From Cupriavidus gilardii J11 (GTDB lineage: Bacteria > Pseudomonadota > Gammaproteobacteria > Burkholderiales > Burkholderiaceae), in assembly GCF_007829435.1 (NCBI RefSeq), contig NZ_VLJN01000012.1:183964-225858 (forward strand): a stretch of DNA of 41,895 nt, written 5' to 3'. The position numbers and the translations under genes are program-made. Shown piece by piece: positions 35,700 through 41,895 of the stretch. Below the pieces are notes generated by a model. It saw nothing but the letters and a program-made list of their open reading frames with translations. It was not told the origin of the DNA and did not search any database. Position 1 is the stretch's first letter, and each line of letters opens with the position of its first letter.

Positions 35700-36587
35700 T
35701 CAGTCGCCCGCGGTCGGCGTCGGCTTGCGCACGCCGCCGGACTCGCCATGCATCGTCCGCCATCCCCACAGCACATAGCCGGAAATGGCATAGCCGACGA
35801 AGAGGCCAAACAGGGCGACCGGCGGATCGCTCGATACGATCACGAATACGGCCAGCACCAGCACCATCACGCCGAACGACACGCGGTGCCGCACGTCGAG
35901 CGCCTTGCCGCTGTAGAAAGGCGCGTTGGTGACCATCGACAGCCCCGCATACAGTGTGATGGCAAAGGCCACCCAGGGCATCCACAGTTCCTTGACCGGC
36001 AGCTTGTTGTCGATCGCCAGCCACACGAAGCCCGCCACCAGCGCCGCCGCGGCCGGACTCGGCAGGCCCTGGAAAAAGCGCTTGTCGACCACGCCGATGT
36101 TGGCGTTGAAGCGCGCCAGCCGCAGCGCCGCGCAGGTGCAGTACACGAAGGCCGCGATCCAGCCCCACTTGCCGAGATCCTTCAGGATCCACTCGTACAT
36201 CACGAGTGCCGGGGCAACGCCGAACGAGGTCATGTCCGACAGCGAGTCGTACTGCTCGCCAAAGGCGCTCTGCGTGTTCGTGATGCGAGCGACGCGGCCA
36301 TCCATGCCGTCCAGCACCATGGCGGCGAAGATCGCGATGGCGGCGGCATCAAACCGCATGTTCATCGCCTGCACGATGGCGAAGAAGCCGGCGAACAGCG
36401 CCGCCGTGGTGAATGCGTTCGGCAGCAGATAGATGCCCCGCCGGCGCGGACGCACGTATTCGATATCGGCCTCGTCCTCGAAGGCCGCATCCGCTTCGCC
36501 ACCGCGCAGTTGATTGTGACGGAACGGACGCAGATGGGTCACATTGCCCCCCGCGACCCGCTTGTTGCGCCGATTGAAAGCGCCCAT
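35700..36587 (-). CDS. pssA: CDP-diacylglycerol-serine O-phosphatidyltransferase
   Basis: A 295-residue membrane enzyme making phosphatidylserine from CDP-diacylglycerol and serine, the step before Psd. The CDP-alcohol phosphotransferase motif DGxxARx8GxxxDxxxD is complete (D96, G97, A100, R101, G110, D114, D118). About eight hydrophobic segments follow an unusually charged N-terminal 45 residues (RNKR, ADAAFEDEADIEY). I start at MGAFNRRNKRVAG with GAGGAG upstream; a longer start is possible but lacks this site. It follows psd by 31 bp in the same direction, forming a phosphatidylethanolamine pathway pair. Confidence 0.95.
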   Translation of the reverse strand: MGAFNRRNKRVAGGNVTHLRPFRHNQLRGGEADAAFEDEADIEYVRPRRRGIYLLPNAFTTAALFAGFFAIVQAMNMRFDAAAIAIFAAMVLDGMDGRVARITNTQSAFGEQYDSLSDMTSFGVAPALVMYEWILKDLGKWGWIAAFVYCTCAALRLARFNANIGVVDKRFFQGLPSPAAAALVAGFVWLAIDNKLPVKELWMPWVAFAITLYAGLSMVTNAPFYSGKALDVRHRVSFGVMVLVLAVFVIVSSDPPVALFGLFVGYAISGYVLWGWRTMHGESGGVRKPTPTAGD

Positions 36588-36618
36588 GCCTTTTTCTCCT
36601 CGCAGCCGTGCGGATGGC

Positions 36619-37263
36619 TCAATCAAGCTCGGCCAGGATGGTCGACGACGCCGACACCTTTTCGCCGATCGTCACGCGCGGACGGGCATCGAGCGGAAGA
36701 TAGACGTCCACACGCGAGCCGAACCGGATGAAACCATAGCGTTGCCCGCGGCTGACCGGCTCGCCCACGCGGGTATAGCAAAGAATGCGGCGCGCGATCA
36801 GTCCGGCCACCTGGACCAGCGTGACGACCTTGCCATCGGCGGCACGACGGATCACCACGGCGTTGCGCTCGTTGGCGGTGGAGGCCTTGTCCAGGTCGGC
36901 ATTGACGAACTGCCCCGGGAAATACTCGATCTTCTCGACCGTGCCGTCGACCGATGCCCTGTTCGAGTGGACATTGAACACGTTCATGAACACGCTGATC
37001 TTCAGCGCCTCGCGGCCCGCGTAGGGGTCTTCTGTTTTTTCCACCGCCACGATGCGGCCGTCGGCCGGGGCCAGCACGGCATTGGCCTGCGTGGGAATGG
37101 GGCGCGGCGGATCGCGGAAGAACTGCAGCACGAACAGCGTCAGGATCCACAGGGGCAAGGCCCACCAGAAGCCCGCGCTGGCGTGGACCAGCAGCGAGAT
37201 GACAAAGGCGCCGGCCAGGAATGGCCAGCCTTCACGGGCGATCAGCGGATGGGGATAGTTCAT
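36619..37263 (-). CDS. psd: Phosphatidylserine decarboxylase
   Basis: A 214-residue proenzyme of the short Psd type that turns phosphatidylserine into phosphatidylethanolamine. Two N-terminal membrane segments (about 13-30 and 32-48). Self-cleavage would occur at G182-S183 in [12 protein letters not shown], leaving a pyruvoyl group on S183. [20 protein letters not shown] is a family mark. Start [13 protein letters not shown] with a weak ribosome site. It lies downstream of ilvC, whose strong terminator separates the two, and upstream of pssA. Confidence 0.95.
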   Translation of the reverse strand: MNYPHPLIAREGWPFLAGAFVISLLVHASAGFWWALPLWILTLFVLQFFRDPPRPIPTQANAVLAPADGRIVAVEKTEDPYAGREALKISVFMNVFNVHSNRASVDGTVEKIEYFPGQFVNADLDKASTANERNAVVIRRAADGKVVTLVQVAGLIARRILCYTRVGEPVSRGQRYGFIRFGSRVDVYLPLDARPRVTIGEKVSASSTILAELD

Positions 37264-37305
37264 GCAGCCAGTTAAGGAAGATCAGTTGAGTCTGACAAGG
37301 ATAAC

Positions 37306-37373
37306 AAAAAGCCGCTCGGCATCCCGCGCCATCGCTGTCGCGGTGACAGCGATGGCGCGAAATGCGGAACGGC
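37306..37373 (-). terminator. Long terminator after ilvC
   Basis: A perfect 15-bp stem (37325-37339 with 37345-37359, 5-base loop) extended outward by GCAT/ATGC, TC/GA and GCCG/CGGC pairs with small mismatches to almost 30 bp, followed on the minus strand by TTTTT (37306-37310). It ends the ilvIHC operon before psd. Confidence 0.9.
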
Positions 37374-37444
37374 TGCAGCTGTACCCGCCCCGGCCTCGGC
37401 CAGGGCGCCCGCCGGCATGCGGCGGCGGCAACGGGGCCGGCGTT

Positions 37445-38476
<1,032 letters not shown>

Positions 38477-38599
38477 CTATTTTGGGTGATTCGATATTGG
38501 GATCCGGCGGCACCCGACGCCTTGCCTGGGCGACAGGCCATCGTGACCGGGCACCGCCGTCGATACTGCAACGCTTGCAATGCTATCCGGGGGTGCCGG

Positions 38600-39091
38600 T
38601 CAGACCTTCAGGATACGTTCGCCACGGCCGATGCCCGAACCGCCGGTGCGGACGGTTTCCAGGATCGCGGTGCGGTCGATGGCATCGAGAAACGCGTCGA
38701 GCTTCGGGCCGTTGCCGGTCAGCTCGATGGTGTACGTCTTCTCGGTGACGTCGATGATGCGGCCGCGGAAGATATCGGCGGTGCGCTTCATTTCCTCGCG
38801 CTCCTTGCCGACCGCGCGTACCTTGACGAGCATCAGCTCGCGCTCGATATGCGCGCCCTCGGTGAGGTCGACCACCTTGACCACCTCGACCAGCCGGTTC
38901 AGATGCTTGGTGATCTGTTCGATCACATCATCCGAGCCGGTGGTCACGATGGTCATGCGCGACAGCGAGGCGTCCTCGGTGGGCGCGACCGTCAGCGTTT
39001 CGATGTTGTAGCCGCGGGCGGAGAACAGGCCGACCACGCGCGACAGCGCGCCGGGTTCGTTTTCCAGCAGGACCGAAATGATGTGTCGCAT
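38600..39091 (-). CDS. ilvH: Acetolactate synthase small subunit
   Basis: A 163-residue regulatory subunit with an N-terminal ACT domain (MRHIISVLLENEPGALSRVV then GLFSARGYNIETLTVAPTED) that binds valine and activates the catalytic subunit. A C-terminal ALS-SS domain follows (about 85-163). It starts inside the ilvI stop (TGATG, one shared base), so translation is coupled and the subunits are made together. The name ilvN would be equally apt. Confidence 0.96.
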   Translation of the reverse strand: MRHIISVLLENEPGALSRVVGLFSARGYNIETLTVAPTEDASLSRMTIVTTGSDDVIEQITKHLNRLVEVVKVVDLTEGAHIERELMLVKVRAVGKEREEMKRTADIFRGRIIDVTEKTYTIELTGNGPKLDAFLDAIDRTAILETVRTGGSGIGRGERILKV

Positions 39092-40854
39092 CACAGGTCC
39101 TCCACGCCCAGCAGCATCTCGGAGATGCCTTTGCCCGCCTGCACCATCGGCCACACGTTCTCGGTGGGGTCGGTCTGGAAGTCCAGGAACACGGTGCGAT
39201 CCTTCAGGCGGAATGCCTCGCGCAACGCCGGTTCGACGTCCGAAGTCTTCTCGACGCGCATGCCGACGTGGCCATAGGACTCGGCCAGCTTCACGAAGTC
39301 GGGCAGCGCCGTCATGTAGGAGTGCGAATAGCGGTTGTCGTATTCGATCTCCTGCCACTGGCGCACCATGCCGAGGTAGCCGTTGTTCAGCGAGCAGATC
39401 TTCACCGGGGTGTCGTACTGCAGGCAGGTGGACAGCTCCTGGATGCACATCTGGATCGAGCCCTCACCGGTGACGGTGACGACCTCCTTGTCCGGGAACG
39501 CCTTCTTGATGCCCATCGCGTACGGCAGGCCGACGCCCATGGTGCCGAGCCCCCCGGAGTTGATCCAGCGGCGCGGCTGGTCGAACTTGTAGAACTGCGC
39601 GGCCCACATCTGGTGCTGCCCGACGTCCGAGCAGATGAAGGCATCGCCGTGCGTCAGTTCCCAGATCTTCTCGATCACGTACTGCGGCTTGATGATCTCG
39701 GACTTGCGGTCGTACTTCAGGCAGTCGACGCTGCGCCACTGTTCGATCTGGTCCCACCACTTCGCCAGCGCCTCGCGACGCGGCTTGACTTCGCTGGCCT
39801 GCAGTTGCGAGATCAGTTCCTGCAGCACGTCCTTGACGTTGCCGACGATGGGGATGTCGACCTTGACGCGCTTCGAGATCGACGACGGGTCGATATCGAT
39901 ATGAATGATCTTGCGCGGCTGCGCGGTGAAGTGCTCGGGATTGCCGATCACGCGGTCGTCGAAGCGGGCGCCGATGGCGATCAGCACGTCGCAGTTCTGC
40001 ATCGCCATATTGGCTTCGTACGTGCCGTGCATGCCGAGCATGCCGACGAACTGGCGGCTCGTGCCGGGGAACGCGCCCAGGCCCATCAGCGTGTTGGTGA
40101 CCGGATGGCCGGTCAGCGCCGCAAGCTGACGCAGTTCGTCGCTGGCGTTGGCCAGCACCACGCCGCCGCCCGAGTAGATCAGCGGACGCTCGGCGCCCTG
40201 CAGCAGCGCCAGGGCCTTGCGGATCTGGCCCGCATGTCCCTTGTTGACGGGGTTGTACGAGCGCATGTCGACCGCCTTCGGATACTCGTAGCGGCAGACG
40301 TTGCGCGACACGTCCTTCGGAATATCGACGACCACCGGGCCGGGACGGCCCGTGGCTGCAATATAGAACGCCTTCTTGATGGTGGCGGCAAGGTCGCGCA
40401 CATCCTTGACCAGGAAGTTGTGCTTGACCACGGGCCGGGTGATGCCGACCGTGTCGCACTCCTGGAATGCGTCCTGGCCAATGGCGTGGGTCGGCACGTT
40501 GCCGGTGATCACCACCATCGGAATGGAATCGAGATAGGCGGTGGCAATGCCGGTGACGGCATTGGTCACGCCCGGACCGGACGTCACCAGCGCGACGCCG
40601 ACCTTGCCGGTGGCACGGGCATAGCCATCCGCGGCGTGCACCGCGGCCTGCTCGTGACGCACCAGGATGTGCTCGATTTTCTTCTGCTTATACAGCTCGT
40701 CGTAGATATACAGCACCGCGCCGCCGGGATAACCCCAGACGTATTCAACGCCTTCTTCGGCGAGCGCGTGGACGAGGATTTCCGCCCCGATCATTTCGGG
40801 TGCGGCGGATGAATTGCTGTCGGCGTGGGGAAATTCCGCGCTGGGCATGTTCAT
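39091..40854 (-). CDS. ilvI: Acetolactate synthase large (catalytic) subunit
   Basis: A 587-residue thiamine-diphosphate and FAD enzyme that condenses pyruvate with pyruvate or 2-oxobutyrate. I start at MNMPSAEFPHAD (40852-40854), with AGGA five bases upstream. TPP-activating Glu in LVRHEQAAVHAADGYARATG; FAD and quinone-like core in the middle; TPP-binding motif near residue 455 reads GEGSIQMCIQELSTCLQYD to SLNN, so the usual GDG is GEG, as in related Burkholderiales enzymes. WRSVDCLKYD and HSYMTALPDFVKLAESYGHV are typical. The operon runs ilvI-ilvH-ilvC. Leader region upstream may contain an attenuation element. Confidence 0.96.
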   Translation of the reverse strand: MNMPSAEFPHADSNSSAAPEMIGAEILVHALAEEGVEYVWGYPGGAVLYIYDELYKQKKIEHILVRHEQAAVHAADGYARATGKVGVALVTSGPGVTNAVTGIATAYLDSIPMVVITGNVPTHAIGQDAFQECDTVGITRPVVKHNFLVKDVRDLAATIKKAFYIAATGRPGPVVVDIPKDVSRNVCRYEYPKAVDMRSYNPVNKGHAGQIRKALALLQGAERPLIYSGGGVVLANASDELRQLAALTGHPVTNTLMGLGAFPGTSRQFVGMLGMHGTYEANMAMQNCDVLIAIGARFDDRVIGNPEHFTAQPRKIIHIDIDPSSISKRVKVDIPIVGNVKDVLQELISQLQASEVKPRREALAKWWDQIEQWRSVDCLKYDRKSEIIKPQYVIEKIWELTHGDAFICSDVGQHQMWAAQFYKFDQPRRWINSGGLGTMGVGLPYAMGIKKAFPDKEVVTVTGEGSIQMCIQELSTCLQYDTPVKICSLNNGYLGMVRQWQEIEYDNRYSHSYMTALPDFVKLAESYGHVGMRVEKTSDVEPALREAFRLKDRTVFLDFQTDPTENVWPMVQAGKGISEMLLGVEDL

Positions 40855-40866
40855 TTCAGTCCTTTG

Positions 40867-40886
40867 CAATTTTCGGCAAAAAATTG
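40867..40886 (-). promoter_or_regulatory. Hairpin at the ilvI ribosome-binding region
   Basis: CAATTTT and AAAATTG form a 7-bp stem with a 6-base loop, ending 3 bases before the AGGA of ilvI on the minus strand. It has an internal run of six U, so it could also act with a preceding stem as a weak terminator. Its effect is unknown. Confidence 0.4.
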
Positions 40887-40952
40887 TTCGGATGCTCTCT
40901 GCCGGGCTTGTGGCACGGGTTCAAGCGATGCGCGTCTGCATGGGAGACCGCC

Positions 40953-41009
40953 TCATAAGCGGCCGGATGAGACAACCACTGATGTCGTGAACCGACGATG
41001 ATACTGCAT
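40953..41009 (-). CDS. Possible ilv leader peptide
   Basis: An 18-codon frame, MQYHRRFTTSVVVSSGRL, then TGA, with GAGG three bases before the ATG. Three consecutive Val codons and a terminal rare Leu codon TTA are what an attenuation peptide for ilv genes would show. It ends about 100 bases before ilvI. Right after it, CCGC/GCGG pairs around the stop codon, and the start region GCGATGC is complementary to GCATCGC at about 40926-40931 downstream, so alternative folds are possible. No clear terminator with U-tract is present, so the mechanism is uncertain. The remaining part of the gap 40855-41176 is described under the sigma-factor promoter. Confidence 0.5.
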   Translation of the reverse strand: MQYHRRFTTSVVVSSGRL

Positions 41010-41056
41010 CGCCTCAGCGCGGTCTACCGATCGCTGTTCGGTGTGGCGCCGGGCTG

Positions 41057-41084
41057 GCGACAGGCGCTCGATATTTGCTAGGAT
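41057..41084 (+). promoter_or_regulatory. Possible promoter of the sigma-factor gene
   Basis: GCGACA, 16-base spacer, TAGGAT on the plus strand, about 90 bases before the sigma-factor ATG. The -10 box is good, the -35 box is fair. Confidence 0.4.
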
Positions 41085-41176
41085 CGCCACATTTTCGGGA
41101 TGGCCGGGGTTCTGCACCGCCGCTTGCGGGGCCAGGAGCCTTCCGCCGTCCCTGATCCGAATCAGCCGCCTGCCGC

Positions 41177-41743
41177 ATGGCAACCGAACAGGAACTCTCC
41201 GATTTTCTTGCCAGCGTGGAGCGCCGGGCCTTCAAGCACGCCGCATTCGCGGTCCGCGACGACCAGGCCGCGCTGGACATCGTGCAGGACGCGATGATCA
41301 AGCTGGCCGAGAAATATGGCGACCGCGGCCCGGCCGAGCTGCCGCCGCTGTTCCAGCGCATCTTGCAGAACACCATCCACGACTGGTTCCGCCGGCAGAA
41401 GGTGCGCAGCACGTGGGTCACGCTGTTCTCGAACCTGCGCGACGACCGTGACGGCGACGACGTCGATCTGCTGGAGGCACTGGAGAGCGAGCCGGGCTCC
41501 GCCGCAGCCGAAAGCAGCGCGGACCGCTTTGAGCGCAGCCAGACCATGCGCATCATCGAGGAGGAAATCAGCCGGCTGCCGACCCGTCAACGCGAGGCCT
41601 TCCTGCTGCGTTATTGGGAGGATATGGACGTCGCCGAGACAGCCGCTGCCATGGGGTGCTCCGAAGGCAGCGTCAAGACCCACTGCTCGCGCGCCACGCA
41701 TGCTCTCGCCCTGGCCTTGCGCGCACGGGGAGTCCAACTATGA
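41177..41743 (+). CDS. ECF-like RNA polymerase sigma factor
   Basis: A 188-residue sigma-70 family protein with region 2 (AFAVRDDQAALDIVQDAMIK at about 23-42 and IHDWFRRQKVRS) and region 4 (LPTRQREAFLLRYWEDMDVA then GCSEGSVKTHCSRATHAL, a helix-turn-helix that would bind the -35 element). A Ser/Ala/Glu linker of about 35 residues joins them. Regions 1 and 3 are missing, as in ECF sigma factors. It overlaps the next gene by 4 bases (ATGA), suggesting that the following DUF3619 protein is its partner, perhaps an anti-sigma component; that is inference. No strong Shine-Dalgarno. Confidence 0.9.
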   Translation: MATEQELSDFLASVERRAFKHAAFAVRDDQAALDIVQDAMIKLAEKYGDRGPAELPPLFQRILQNTIHDWFRRQKVRSTWVTLFSNLRDDRDGDDVDLLEALESEPGSAAAESSADRFERSQTMRIIEEEISRLPTRQREAFLLRYWEDMDVAETAAAMGCSEGSVKTHCSRATHALALALRARGVQL

Positions 41744-41895
41744 ACAGCAGACAAGCATCCGAGATCGAGGAACGACGCTTCGCCCGGCAGGTCCGCATCG
41801 CGCTGGACGCGTCCGCGCACGAGCTTCCCGCCGACATCGCCGAGCGGCTGGCCGCCGCGCGTGGCATGGCGGTGGCGCGTCGCCTGGCCGAGTCG
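41740..41895 (+). CDS. DUF3619 family protein (5' part only)
   Basis: The first 52 codons of a gene cut by the window edge: MNSRQASEIEERRFARQVRI then ALDASAHELPADIAERLAAA. This matches the N-terminus of DUF3619 proteins, which in Burkholderiales follow this sigma factor and usually continue into one membrane helix. The start overlaps the sigma-factor stop. Function unknown. Confidence 0.8.
   Translation, partial: MNSRQASEIEERRFARQVRIALDASAHELPADIAERLAAARGMAVARRLAES

Overview
The window looks like a chromosomal segment of a high-GC betaproteobacterium of the Burkholderiales, most probably Cupriavidus or a close relative. The reasons are the gene order (ilvI-ilvH-ilvC, psd-pssA, leuA, rpsO-pnp, tpiA-secG-tRNA-Leu-nuoA..N), the Burkholderiales-type DUF2818 gene after nuoN, and the protein sequences. 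The species assignment is inference. Almost all genes lie on the minus strand, so transcription runs mostly from high to low coordinates. Most of the window is core metabolism. One segment (about 28.1-33.0 kb) looks accessory.

Layout. 0-1.4 kb: urtA, the binding protein of a urea ABC transporter, behind a textbook sigma-54 promoter and a cluster of NtrC-like sites. 1.8-5.2 kb: two acyl-CoA dehydrogenase subunits and two MaoC hydratases, a compact acyl-CoA oxidation operon. 5.3-7.0 kb: DUF1178, a Nudix ADP-ribose pyrophosphatase and DUF2818. 7.0-22.1 kb: the complete 14-gene nuo operon for respiratory complex I, in which nuoG appears frameshifted at its 3' end. 22.3-23.8 kb: tRNA-Leu(GAG), secG and tpiA. 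23.9-28.1 kb: a quinone oxidoreductase, then pnp and rpsO with tandem terminators and a long rpsO leader.

28.1-33.0 kb: an orphan branched-chain-type substrate-binding protein, a 53-codon possible gene, a tandem pair of BamE-like lipoproteins on the plus strand, and a 680-706 residue protein whose C-terminal half matches the NEL (IpaH/SspH) E3 ubiquitin ligase family, including the Cys-x-Asp motif, but without visible leucine-rich repeats. This putative effector ends tail to tail with the second lipoprotein; the stop codons overlap.

33.1-41.0 kb: branched-chain amino acid and phospholipid synthesis. leuA is preceded by a Leu-rich leader peptide and a rho-independent terminator, which together form a classical attenuator. 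The leader promoter is placed so that the leader mRNA would be nearly leaderless. The region continues with a BON-LysM protein, pssA, psd, ilvC, ilvH and ilvI. An 18-codon Val-containing leader precedes ilvI. 41.2 kb to the end: a divergently transcribed ECF-like sigma factor and the start of a DUF3619 gene.

Physiologically the window couples energy conversion (complex I), carbon flow into Leu/Ile/Val and phosphatidylethanolamine, RNA turnover and nitrogen-regulated urea uptake. A palindromic element of about 50 bp recurs in several intergenic gaps. The main points for follow-up are the NEL-domain protein, the leu and ilv leaders, and the nuoG frameshift.
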